64,000 bases of DNA from Xestospongia bergquistia (taxonomy: Eukaryota; Porifera; Demospongiae; Haplosclerida; Petrosiidae): NCBI GenBank assembly GCA_963965975.1, contig OZ014415.1:1369001-1433000 (forward strand), given 5' to 3'. A program made the position numbers and the translations under genes. Numbering within the stretch: position 1 is the stretch's first letter; each line of letters begins with the position of its first letter. Under the pieces are notes generated by a model. That model was not told the DNA's origin. It saw only the letters and a list, made by a program, of their open reading frames with translations, and made no database searches. Positions 12,701-42,800 of this stretch are shown one piece after another.

Positions 12701-14924
12701 ATATCTCAATGCATAAATAAAAGGAAAAGTCAATGTAAATATATGTAGGAGTTGAGGTAGTTTTGTAGTGGCATGACATCTTTATTTCCCAGAAATCTAC
12801 TTATATTGACTGACCATATAAAACACAGTAACTGGGAATTTCTATGAACCATGATCTCATGTTTATGTTTACATGATATTCAAGAGAAGATACAAGTCTC
12901 TACAGACTACAATGATAAGTCTATACAATGTGACTATTGGAATTACACTAATATATCAGGTAACCTATACCTATCATATGTAGTACTTTACTAATGTACT
13001 GTTAATGTTGTATAGACTCATTTGAAGGAATGGTGACAGTAGGAAAGAAGCTTTGTCTCTACAATGCTTGCACTGAACATGAGTTAATATTGGAACAATG
13101 TGGATTAAGACTTGTCATCCCTGGAGAGGTCATCATACCAGTAGAATCTATATATGAAGTAGCTGCTCAAGGTTTGTGGGGTTTGGGTAAATTTGAGTTC
13201 CCTGAAGGTAGCACACTGATCAGTGGAGTATGTTATATATCAGTGTCCAGTTTCCCTGAGCTTAATAAACCAGTTACTGTTGAGTTAATGCATTGTGCTC
13301 ATATAACTGATGAGAGACAAACACAATATATGTCATTTGTTACTGCTAAGTCAGGTTCACCCTTTAAATTTGACTACCTACCTGGAGGATCCTTCTCCTC
13401 TGAGTCTCAATATGGTACTATTTCTCTTAAACATTTCTCTTTGCTGGCCACAGTACTTTTTATTGGTAGTGCAGCTGCCATGGTTGGTGGTGCTGCAGTG
13501 GGTGGGGCTGTTGTTGGAGGTGCTGCCTTGGGAGTAGCAGGAGGGGTTGTTGCTGCTGGTGTTGTAGGTTTAGCTGCTGCAACTGTAGGACATCATCTTT
13601 TAAGAGATCAGGGTAAGCTGGAGTAATAATTTTATGTTCTTTATATTAGTTTTTAATTTCAGGTAATGATGTCAAACTTCCTGACTGTTACTATCAAGCC
13701 TCTGTTTTCTATAAAACAATTGGTCCTAAGAAATGGAAAATTAACTTTGTTGTTACTCAAGATTCCAATTATTCCAAAGTAATAAATTGGGTCAGTTATC
13801 TTTTAAATGAGAATATCTGTTGTTATAGTTTGCTCAAGAAGTAATATCTAACAAGTTTGGGATAGAACATTCCAGTTTCAGATTGCGCTTTGTTAGGAGA
13901 GAGGAAGAGAGATTAGTTCAGAGTGAGATCAGTAAAGAAACAATGTTAGTGCTATCAGGATTTCCCACTGATGAGGTCATAACCAAAGGTTGGAAAATAT
14001 AACCTCTACGTACTCCTCCTGTTGTAAGATTACTATCAAATTATTTATGAGTATAATATGATAATTATTGTAGATTAACAGGAGAGATGTTGATGATTTT
14101 AATGAATCAAAGAGTGGCAATCCTCCTTACATTCCTGTACTAATACGAGCTAATCCTAATGCTAGTGACTTTAAAGATGAGCTACAATATCCTCTAACTA
14201 TTGAGGGTATTGAAGTCACAGATACTACAAGTCAAACACTAGCTAGTCATAGTCATCCTACAATTCTTCTTGATGTATCACTTGATGACTATTTACATGG
14301 TAGGTATCAAATTAACTGAACATGTCTTATGCATTTGTCATAGCTATTAATGTTTTCTTTTACTTTTATCTAGATTCATTTCCTACTCATGCAAAAGATC
14401 TAAGAAGTCTACAGGTTAAAGGTTAATCAAATACAGCATTAACCTCTCAAGTATTACATTTATGAAGTACATGTCATTACTATATTGTTAATACAAAGCA
14501 TGTTCATCTCACAAGACCATAATTATATAGTATCTGATACAGACCAGCTATCTCATTGTATGTATTCTCTGATATATTACTAACATCTCTATTTGTCTCT
14601 TCACTCTAGATGGTACTCTAAACTGTGAAATATGTAGAAGGACATTAGTTCAATGCACTGATACTATAGTTGAGTCAAATATTGACCCCATTACCCTAGC
14701 AAGGAAACTGTATTCAGAAGAAATTATTTCTGAAGATGTTTACAAACTTGTTAAAGACAAGAAAACAAGAGATACTAGTACAGATCGTCTTGACTATATT
14801 CTTGATGATCTAAAGGATCATGTCAAACACAATGTTAGTGCCTTCAAGATTTTCCTGGATATTTTGAGAGATGATAGTTTAAATCAAAAAGACTTAGCTA
14901 ACAAAATAAAGTCAAAATATAAAG

Positions 14925-16632
14925 GTATGATATTAAATGCTTTCTTTAATATTTACTCTTTTGTTTTAGAATTAGCTACATGAATGTACTAAAAGAAAGA
15001 AAAATAATTTTCATTATCCTTGCAATCAAATATTTTATAAAGTATACACATTACAATGCAAAATGGTCATGATATGTTAAAGTTTAGTTTTTTATTGTTA
15101 AGCCAGTTAGTAAAATGTCTTGCAATTGAATTCTTAGAAATATTATGTTGTGATAGTGATGGATTTGTTTTGATCATATCACAAGTAACACAAATATAAT
15201 TTAGCTTAATGTATAACTGATATAGCTAATGTGTTCAATATACTGTCCTGAATTCATCCAGCTAGGTGAATGGATGCATGGATAGAAGGAAAAATCAAAA
15301 TTGAAAAGATATGTAAAGGTTGATGAGGTCTATTTACAGTGGGATGAAAATGTAATTTCTAGAATTCTAATTAGTCCTCAAGAATTGCATTTGATTATGA
15401 AATGAAATTCATTTTTAGATCTATAAGAGAGACGCAGATGATTTTAATATTTGATTAACAAATCATACCTCTCAATTGTTATTATGTATTGTAATTACTA
15501 TATTTGTATTTGTAAGGCTATGGAAATAATAAATTATAACATAATAATATATAATTATTATGTACTTTTAGGAAACCCTCCATGAAATATGTTACTAATT
15601 ACTGTAGCTGTTTTGGAAATCATATTAGATGCTTCTTATCATAATTCATCTACTGATGATGGTATCTACATATCCATATCATGTACAGTATCATTTCCAG
15701 TTACACTACTCAATGGTGGCTATAAGGCAATGGAAATTTAAAAATATATGGTAAATGTTGGTGATCACATAATATTGATAAAAGATATGACACTAAATAA
15801 TACTGTTGGTGTAATTGGTTTGAATAGGAGTCTTACACATTGTTCCTTTTTAGTATGAAATAAAAATGCTTCATTTGTTCAGTCTTGACACTAAAGACAA
15901 AATTTAACATATAAATTCTTATCAATTAAATAGATGTCACATCTTGCATCAGTTAACAGTTATAGAGATATCATATCTTGAAATTGTTTTCACTTATAGT
16001 ACTTTAAAACAAAACTTACAGAACGAAACATATAGGGATTTAAATTGATTAATCATAGATAATATTGTTTTGATAGTTATAAAAGTTACTGTTGATCCGT
16101 TAGTTGAAGATAATTGTTAGACCAATTTGTAATAGCATGCATGTTAGTAGACCAAACAAGAGGAGATGAAACAAGATTGTACCCAAGCAAGCGTGTCTCC
16201 ATGTGTCTAAGATATTCAATAATATAATCATATTAATACTTTAATTGTTTAATAAGTGTTATCATTCACTTCTAGGGAAGCTGAATTAACAAGGGACTTG
16301 CCATTGTGTAAAAGACAAGGTGAGAGGTCATACTAAGTGAGTTGTATATAATCCTTTGTTCTTATGATCATGATAATAGCAGTGATCTACAAATTATTTG
16401 TTCTCTCTAATTTATGTACTATAGGATAACTAGACCACACACAAAGTGTTAGTTGTTCTCAGTCTTTGTCCTAATGATCACTAAGTCATCCTATTATCTA
16501 CCAACAACTATCGCAGCAACTGTAACATATTGACATTGTCTTAACAACCAGTACTGATGTACTGTTGACAGCATATCTTCTAGTTAGTATCATTATTACT
16601 TGATATTATTTCAATATTCTTTACTTTAAAAA
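14925..16632. other. Degenerate AT-rich region with a relic UPA exon
   Basis: No intact gene is seen. At 15418-15450, after an AG acceptor, a short stretch reads like the start of gene B's exon at 14074 (I-Y-K-R-D-A-D-D-F-N versus I-N-R-R-D-V-D-D-F-N) and then stops. The dispersed repeat described at 10905 recurs at about 15260-15400. The rest is unrecognised. Confidence 0.45.
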
Positions 16633-16722
16633 TGTTGAATTGATTCACCATTATGCTTTCATCGGTTGCTATGGTAACTTGTGTCTATTGCTGTACTTCT
16701 GCAGACTCGTCTATGATTATCT
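16633..16722 (-). pseudogene. HEATR1: Short fragment of the HEATR1 last exon
   Basis: About 90 bp match the start of the terminal HEATR1 exon at 26531 (shared words GAATTGATTCACC and GGTTGCTATGGTAAC). A further short match, around AAGCCACACCCATTATTAC, occurs near 17242, suggesting that intervening DNA was inserted. It lies downstream of gene B just as the other HEATR1 ends lie downstream of genes A and C. Confidence 0.65.
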
Positions 16723-17508
16723 ATAGCTGACAAGTACAGGCTCTTCTTTGACATTTATATATTCAACTAATGCAAATGCTCACTTTAAATTTACCTAATT
16801 GTCACGTTCTTTGTATAATTGTACAACAATCATCATTAAACCAATCTAGCTTGACATTGATTGCACTACACAATCTTTCACTCTCCAGTTGTCAGGTACT
16901 AACACTTCATTACTTTTTCATATTATAGTATTTTTAACTCTCTAATCTCATCAACTAAAACTTTTCAATTTTTCTTAATAACACACTTTCTGGTATCTGT
17001 ACAATCTGGATACCTACCTATAGTAATATACGTTATACTTGCTCAACTAACTCGTTCTCCATAGGTATCTTGATGAGTATTAAACGCGTTAAAACGTGTT
17101 GTCATGCGCAGACTATAGCGGGCTAATGCTTTATCCCGGACCAAAATTTTATGTGACCGAGTCTTTTTTATGGCTTGCCGGATCGTTTTTTACAGGACCA
17201 ATTTTAGTCCTCCTTTAACGGAAGTATGTGTAGTGCTATATAGTAAGCCACACCCATTATTACTATGGAATTTAAGCCTAGCAAGGCGACAGTTACCTTA
17301 ACTTTGAAATAGTCCTATTATAATCGATAGCATCCTCTCTTCAAAAAATATCAAATGTCAGTGGCTATAGAAACAGATATTAGACTATGATACTAGACAT
17401 AGACTCTTGGTATACGAATGAGTGGGTGAAAATAATTAGGTAGGTAAGGCGTTGCTCATTTGAGAGACGTGCGTATTCTCTACAAAGAGGGTGGATCTAC
17501 TAGCTAGA
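16723..17508. other. Presumed promoter and 5' UTR region of gene C
   Basis: No coding segment is recognised. It contains the second short HEATR1-like patch near 17242 and a locally GC-richer stretch at about 17080-17210. Transcription of gene C must start here or in an unseen upstream exon. No TATA box or other motif stands out enough to call. Confidence 0.35.
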
Positions 17509-25494
<7,986 letters not shown>

Positions 25495-25630
25495 TTAGAT
25501 ACAAACCTTGTTTGTTTGTAGCTAATAACTTTAGAATTATTTTGTTTAGTAATATTTCTCCAATTATTTCTAGGTTCATTTTTTGCTGCTATATCTGCCA
25601 CTATTAATTGTTATCTAATTATTTTGCTAC

Positions 25631-25636
25631 AATAAA
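25631..25636 (+). terminator. Polyadenylation signal of gene C
   Basis: AATAAA, 137 nt after the stop; the surrounding 3' region matches that of genes A and D. Confidence 0.5.
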
Positions 25637-26509
25637 TATTTGTTTGTATTAAGTACATTTTGTTGTACTTGATATTAGGTTCTTCAAAACATCAACATTT
25701 TTAAAAAAAACTAAAATAATATATACAATATAGATTGATGAGTTAATTAATTTTAAAGTATCTATTCTTCCAAACTGGACAATATTACAGGGGTAAAGTA
25801 CAGAATGCTGACATAGACAACACTAATTAAATTGTGGATGTTTATATCTGACTAGAGTTAGATATAAATTTAGAAATGCTTGAGATTCTGAATAACAATA
25901 GTACTAATTAACAACTAATACAGTCAATTACAAGGACACAGATATCCAGGCAATATCTAATTAAAATTTGTGATGTATTATTAAAATAAAACGACGACAA
26001 TTATTAAAGCTAAGTTATAAATCTAATTATCACTTGTCCTAGAGTTTGTAGTTGTACGACTGTATATACTATAATATATTGTAAGGCAGACTGATAAAGA
26101 GTTAACCAAATGTTGCATATCTTCTTTGTAGTGATCAAGTGTGAAGCATCACAGAATGTTTTATCATAAAATACAGTTTATAACAATTATGACTGTTATC
26201 ATTGGCTTGAATTATATATCTTAGTTACTCTAAAATTTCATAATTCCTACTTTGAATTTTGTCATACCTATTTTAAATTATTTGTGTGCGTATTTATCTG
26301 TTTATTTCCTGAGAAATTAAAGCTAAATTAGCAGGTCCCTCTAATTTTGACAACATGGCTTTCGTATGCAACAAATTAAATGAAAGCAGGACAATAAGAG
26401 TTATTGTTTTGTTAGACATGACCTATCGAGCCATGATTAAGTTAGTCATGTGACATCAAAGGATCATATATATATATATGATTACTGTTATTATAATTGA
26501 TTTGATCAG
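25637..26509. other. Convergent intergenic spacer between gene C and HEATR1
   Basis: No gene is seen. It is the counterpart of 5507-6610 without the foldback insertion. A short (TA)n lies at about 26466-26480. Confidence 0.6.
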
Positions 26510-26515
26510 TTTATT
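26510..26515 (-). terminator. HEATR1: Polyadenylation signal of HEATR1
   Basis: AATAAA on the minus strand (TTTATT on the plus strand), about 16 nt beyond the HEATR1 stop. Confidence 0.5.
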
Positions 26516-26530
26516 AAACAATAAATTTGT

Positions 26531-37068
<10,538 letters not shown>

Positions 37069-37370
37069 GGTACATACCACGTGGATACAGTTTATGAAAG
37101 TATACGGAAGTAGTATACGGAATTGCAATTTTTAGGAATACGCAAGCAAGTTCATACCAAATTGTTTTAGAATCAAAAAACAAGTCTTGATGACATAAAA
37201 TTTTAAGATTCACAAATTTATATTTAAGTTTAGACTATTTCTATAAACTGGTTCTTAAAAGTCAATAGTACTGCTTGAAAAAGTAGACAATTACTATAAA
37301 AAGATTCTGATTAAAGGTAATTATAATTGCAAAAATTTTTCTCCTCATAGTATTATCACTTCTTAGACAT
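37069..37370. promoter_or_regulatory. Upstream region of HEATR1
   Basis: About 300 bp between the HEATR1 start and the stop of the small upstream gene on the same strand. The HEATR1 promoter or 5' UTR must lie here unless the two genes are co-transcribed. No core promoter motif is called. Confidence 0.4.
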
Positions 37371-37856
37371 CTAAGAAAAAGGTAAGCCAGTGTCATCTTT
37401 TTTAGTAGATAACTCAACTTGTGGTGGGAGGTAAACAAGATGCAACCACTTCCTTTCTCTAGTATCTTCTTCATACACTAAAATCACAAGGATTGGTTCA
37501 CCCACAAAGTTTTGATGTTGTCCATTGCCATGATAGATTAGATGAGCTGTCCTAGTGAAAGAAAATAAGTCATTGGTTTGTGAACTAAAATGCTGACTAG
37601 TAATTATGGTGATGTCACGTCACCTGTTGTTATCAACATAGACAGATTCTGTACGAAGAGTTGCGCCCAAATTTCTGGCAACGGCTTCAGCATTAATAGG
37701 TGGAGCTCTCAAATAACAATATGTGACATAGTTACAAGTCCATGGAGGATTAGGCCAATTGTCTCCACTAATATTTTGGAGGGCTTGATGTGGAGCTAAT
37801 CCAACAACCTCAACCAAATCATAACCAACAATTCTTTGATCTGGTTGTTGAGCCAT
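37371..37856 (-). CDS. Small two-exon protein of unknown function
   Basis: Exon 1 is 37856-37624 and exon 2 is 37551-37371, with a 72-nt GT-AG intron and matching phase 2. The predicted protein has about 137 residues, begins MAQQPDQRIVGYDLVEVVGL and ends in a short hydrophilic tail with KKDDTGLPFS. No signal peptide or membrane segment is visible, and I do not recognise the family. Two things support it being a real gene: a clean splice that keeps the frame open, and a second copy of its C-terminal exon at the right end of this window with mostly conservative changes. It lies 300 bp upstream of HEATR1 on the same strand. Confidence 0.65.
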
Positions 37857-38639
37857 TATAAGGAAGCAATATAAATGTATAAATTAGGAAGAGTGTTGAA
37901 ACATGAATGCGCATGCGCACATTCATTAGCTTTAGTAAATTGAAGGTTGATCCCAAATATCTGTCAGTATAAACTATGGTAAGATAGGCCACATCCAATT
38001 AGCCACAGCTTAAGCATGTGTACTTTACTTAAGTAATTGTAATAGCATAAAATTTTCCTGATGAAGTCTTAAGCTATTACTGAATTGAATTAAATTAAGC
38101 TCCTAGGAGAATATGAGGTTGAGGAAGAAATATCAAGTTGAATGATTCATGGGATCTTGAATACTCAAACTAGACAATCATAAGTTGGAATAAGTAAGAC
38201 CAAAGATTTATAATTTAGAAGACCTAGAATTGTTACTGTAAAACCTCAGTTAAAAGGTTTTGATTAGGGTTTTAAGTTATGTAATCTCCATTGTTCAGGG
38301 ACTTTCAGTGATAGCAAAGCATATCAAAAAAGTAACTAAGTGAACACCTCCTAACTAAGAGAGCCTGATAAGTAATCAAATATAGTTAGTTACCTGTGTC
38401 TGATTAATGAGATTACTTCATTATGTACAATGTATACTCATTGACTTTGTTTGTTAGTGAATTATAAAAAGATATATAATTATGCATGTAGTAGAAACAT
38501 GGTCAAGAACAAATTGGAGTATTAGAAATAAGAGTACATGTATACTCATTATAGACAGTACATAATAACATACATTAATAGACTGACCTTGAGTTAGCAA
38601 TATAATCCAAAGTAAATAAAATAAGATGTTATATCTTCA
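37857..38639. other. Intergenic, nothing recognised
   Basis: AT-rich sequence upstream of the small unknown gene. A short GC-rich patch (CGCATGCGCA) near 37910 could belong to its promoter. No coding or repeat structure is recognised in the rest. Confidence 0.4.
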
Positions 38640-39040
38640 GTCATCTATCAAGGATATGGGTAGCAGTAGAGACACAATAACAAAGAAGATAAGAACACAA
38701 ACAAACAACTTTGTCTTCATGAAGAATTAATGGTTGGGAAGAGTGTGCATATGCATATGTTGAAACTTACTTGGAATCCATAGATTGAGCAACTTGTTGC
38801 AAACTGGGTATTTCATGAGGAATCCCTTGTGATCTTGAAGATAAAGACCAATTAGTGTAATTGACCAACATATATGACAGAGTCAATGTCAAGGTTAGTT
38901 GCCTCCTGGGCTGTAAATAGAAGAGAATGTTTGTGGACTGCTCTCTTTCTCCAGAAAACTTGACTGCCCTAGTATTTATTTGAAGTTTCGATATAGACCA
39001 CGTGGGTAACAAAGTTTACGAAGGTATACGAAAATAACAC
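38640..39040 (-). pseudogene. HEATR1: Scrambled HEATR1 5' fragments
   Basis: Three blocks match HEATR1. About 38640-38740 matches part of exon 1 (36380-36470). About 38765-38865 matches the exon near 35575-35670. About 38878-39040 matches the very start of exon 1 and its 5' flank (36920-37110, shared word CCACGTGG). The order differs from the gene, and the copied flank shows it is not a processed retrocopy. All blocks carry stops and indels. Confidence 0.75.
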
Positions 39041-39717
39041 GCGGATTACTTACGATAGGGGGTGGGTCCTGCAAGAAAATTGATGACAAAGTGAATGTTA
39101 TAATGATGACAATTCAGAGTATTAACTTTCTTCTTTTCATTGTATTGTGGGTAGAACTAGTTATTGTACTGAAGTAGTTGCATTTTGCTAGACTTTAAAT
39201 GTACTGATTGAGCTGTCTGTGCTAATAAAGCTTGAGTCAGAGGTAGAATGTCCTTGTTGATTCAACTTAGATTTCTTCTCTCTTTCTCTTTTTTCCTCTC
39301 TTTTGATTGTTATCTTCATTCAATTTCACTGAACCAGATCCTATAGAGACTTTGTTTTTGCTCCTAATGATTTGTTTATCTTTTGAAATTTATTTGTCTT
39401 ATATCAATTGATGTACAGGTGTTTAAGATATATCATTGTTGATTTATTGATAAAACATAATTTTCATTTAACATCTTGTAATCATATATGATGAAACAAG
39501 TCCACAAAAATTATTCATAAAATTAATAACTTTTTCACATTCAATATTCACAATGTTTGGTCATTATCTGTTGACGTCCTGCTAGGGCATGAATTTCAGT
39601 ATCCACAGAGTAATATAGATAATATAATTCCAACATTCCTTATTGTCAATTATCAACTTTAACGTTTTTAAATGAAACTGACTTATCAATACAACATGTA
39701 CTTAATATAATCAATTA
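39041..39717. other. Intergenic, 3' flank of gene D
   Basis: No coding sequence is recognised. This is AT-rich spacer between the HEATR1 fragments and the polyadenylation signal of gene D. Confidence 0.4.
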
Positions 39718-39723
39718 TTTATT
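39718..39723 (-). terminator. Polyadenylation signal of gene D
   Basis: AATAAA on the minus strand, in the same relative setting (after a GTTTTTGCTGC-like word) as in the 3' region of gene C. Confidence 0.5.
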
Positions 39724-39864
39724 GCAGCAAAAACTACAAATAATAGCAGCAAAAATTAAGCTTTTTGGAAAAATAATTCTAAACAAAATAATTCTAAAGT
39801 TATAAGAGTAAACAAATAGTTTGTGGCTAATTATGCAACCATAAATTGTTATCTAATTATCTAA

Positions 39865-42800
39865 TTATAAATTGTATCTTTTTTTAATATCAGCTCCTGC
39901 ATTTTCTACTCTTACACTTCCCCAGTCTGCAGCTGTAGCTGAAGGAAGCTCTACTTTATAATTAAACAACTCAGCAATTTCCTTCTTGTATTTAATGATG
40001 AACCATTTCCAGTATGGAGCAACCTGATTTTGTTCATGTGGTATATACCATCTTGGAAAAATTGTACGATACTCTGTGTAATTTACATATTTGTCATTTG
40101 ATTCTGAGCAGCTGAATTGTGTATCTGTTCCTACAAGTTCTGTGCACGTTTCTATTACCATCTCCTGAGAAAAAACACAACGATATCCTCCTAATCCTTG
40201 TGGTCGATGAAGACTACAATGATGATCATTAGAATGGTTGCTGTTAGTTTCTTCACACTGTTCTTTACAAAATGGACATTGTTCACAACAACCAGCTATG
40301 GTATCTCGTATGGTTGCAGCTGGATGCTTTGTCCATGTTGACATGTCTAATACCCTGCATGTTTGTGGGGTTTGAAAACTTGTCAAATACTCCTCTTTGC
40401 ATTGTTGTATTCCTTTCAAAAATTCCTCAGTTAGAAATTTTAAGTCACTGTCTTCTTGCATATCAATCATGTCATCGAGTTCTTGGAGATTAAGTGGTAA
40501 AGTGCTTGAAACCTTTGAATGAAAATAATTCAACCATTGTTTGGTATTTGATGAAGACCTCAAAGCACCCTCAGCTGTATTAGTAATTGTTGCCACAAGT
40601 TGGTTTATCTCTTTTTCAGCTAATTCAGTAATTATGCAATTCTCTCTAGATCTTATTGTTCTGCAATGTTCCTCTACAAATAGCTTTGTCCAGTCAAAAT
40701 AGCTTTGTTTGATGTTTCTGAGATAAGTTGCATACAATTCAAACTTCTGTTTTTCTAATAGTCTTAGTAATATGTGACCTTTTAGTGCTATCTTGTTATA
40801 GAAGACAGGATGGCTTTGCTTTAAATCTGTAACAATGGCTATTTCTAACTTAGATTGTAGTGTTGTATCAAAATGATTGACAACAAGGTCAGTAAGGCAC
40901 ATTGCGGCTGCTTTTTCATGAGTTGTCTTATTGTATAAAGTAAAGAACATTGTATAGTATGTTGGTCTTAATGACTCCATATAAGAAGTTGGATGTTCAT
41001 TTATCATGTCTTGTTGAATTTTAGTAAACACTTGTAATGCATAGCCAGCTACTTCTAAAATCATATCAATTCGATAATCAAGAGTAAATTTGAAGGTGAC
41101 CTCTGGCTTAGCTTCGTAAGTGTCAATCTTTGCAGTTAGCTCCTGAACTATTGAAATGAATTGTAAATCATTGTAACAATTGTTTTGTTTATCTAAAAAA
41201 GATTCAGCTTTTGACAGCCAGCTTTCTGTAATTTGTTTAGCTAAAGCAAGATCTTTTTCTGTACTAAAGATGCGGTCTTTAAGGTCTTTAAATGCTTTCA
41301 TCAACATATTAGATTTGGCATGAAAATTTAAATGTTGTTTTATGTCAATACTCAATTGTAATGGTTTCTGTCCTCTATGTTCCAAATGGATTTCATTCAC
41401 TTTAGAACGAATTAAATGATCGTAAGCATTCAGTTGGCAATTCCTTCTTAAGCAATTTAAAATCTGATTACTAATGTTTTGTTCTTCAGGAGGTGGATGT
41501 TCTTTATAAAGTTCTTGCATCCATTCATTCCATTTCCTATCGAATATTTCCTTTAGATAATGATGATCCTCATCAGTTAGTTTACTATCCTTAGTGATAT
41601 CCATTTGTGAGACAAGTTCCTTGACAAGTGTTGTAACACGAGTGCGTTCATCATTCTTCAAATCTTGTACTTTGCTCTTAGCATGCTTGCTTCTAATTGT
41701 AGCTTGGCAAAATTTCTCAGCAGCATCTTTGTGATGATTTCTTACATTCCTCAGTTTTGTCTCATATTCAACTCTCCATTTTGCCATTGTGGGTGCCAAT
41801 GTTGATTTTGAATTTTCAAAAAAGAATTTGACCTTTTCCATCACTTCATCATATTTGTCATCTAATTGTTGATGTATGATGTCAATTTGTTCTTGCTCAA
41901 TTTTTTGCACACTGCTATTATCACTAGATGTAATGCGATTTCGGGTTGTATCTCCCATTCAAGAACAAGCTTTTGGAGTTCCCAAGACCAGCAGCGACTA
42001 TATTCTGCATCAACACAGCTATAAGCTTCCATTTCAAGTGTGTTTTTAAAGCTAAAAATAAAATTTTCTTTAAGAATGGCATCCCACAATAATGTAACTC
42101 GTCCTTTAAACTCATCTACAGAGCAAAGGATATTTGAAGATTTTGACAAATCATTTATAAACTTTGATTTGAGTTTAACAGCAGCTTCACAATAAGCAGG
42201 ATTAACAGGAGCCATTGGAGGATTGCCTTCCCATAAACTTGGAAAATTATGAACATCAGTTTCATCATTAAAAGTTATAACATCACTGAAATGGACATAT
42301 ACACCTTCACAGTGCTCTGCCTTAGCTGCCAGTACTGTCATTCCATCAAGTTTGTCTAGGAATTGTTGTCTGCCTTCATTTGTTTTGCTGGCACTGACAT
42401 TAGCAACATGATGTTTAACAAACTGACAAGTAGGTTTAAGCTCAACCTTTTTCATACGTATAAAAGCATGTACTGTTGTCTGCAATATGTCATCAATATC
42501 AGCTGGTACTTCACCAAATATATTGATGATAGTAACACCAGCTAGACCAATTACTAATGTAGCTAATTCATTGTCATGTTGTTGTGTATCTTGATCACTA
42601 AGTTCAGGTGCACGTAATCCTTCTGTATCAATAACTAGTATATAATCACACTTTGTTTTAGTGGAAAGTTTATCATCAAGTTTTAGTAGTTGAAAGTATG
42701 CTCCACGTGTACATCGACCAGCACTAACAGCAAAACGAACTCCAAACAATGTGTTCAATAAAGTGGATTTACCAGTACTTTGAATACCAAGGACAGAAAG

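Larger units (their letters stand above)
8480..14924 (+). pseudogene. Gene B: DUSP-Ubl-kinase-coiled coil-Death-ZU5-UPA-CARD-like protein, with disabling changes
   Basis: Phase-compatible exons: 8480-8583 (end of DUSP), 8633-8763 (USP-type Ubl), 9122-9342 and/or 9577-9758 (kinase Gly-rich loop GRGAYGVV and Lys in CAGKTLHE), 9813-10898 (rest of kinase, then coiled coil), 11516-11692 (coiled coil), 11749-11982 (Death domain), 12885-12959, 13016-13612 (ZU5 and Gly/Ala-rich membrane segment), 13663-13778, 13829-14023 and 14074-14299 (UPA-like), 14374-14421, 14610-14924 (CARD-like helical domain). Three defects are visible. The catalytic HRD reads HCD. One base is missing near 10432 relative to gene C, giving a stop at 10440-10442. 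An in-frame TAA lies at 14000-14002 in an exon otherwise open to its donor. The exons themselves are well preserved, so the damage is recent, or some defects are assembly errors. In other animals ZU5-UPA-Death proteins (PIDD, UNC5) signal cell death. Confidence 0.65.
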
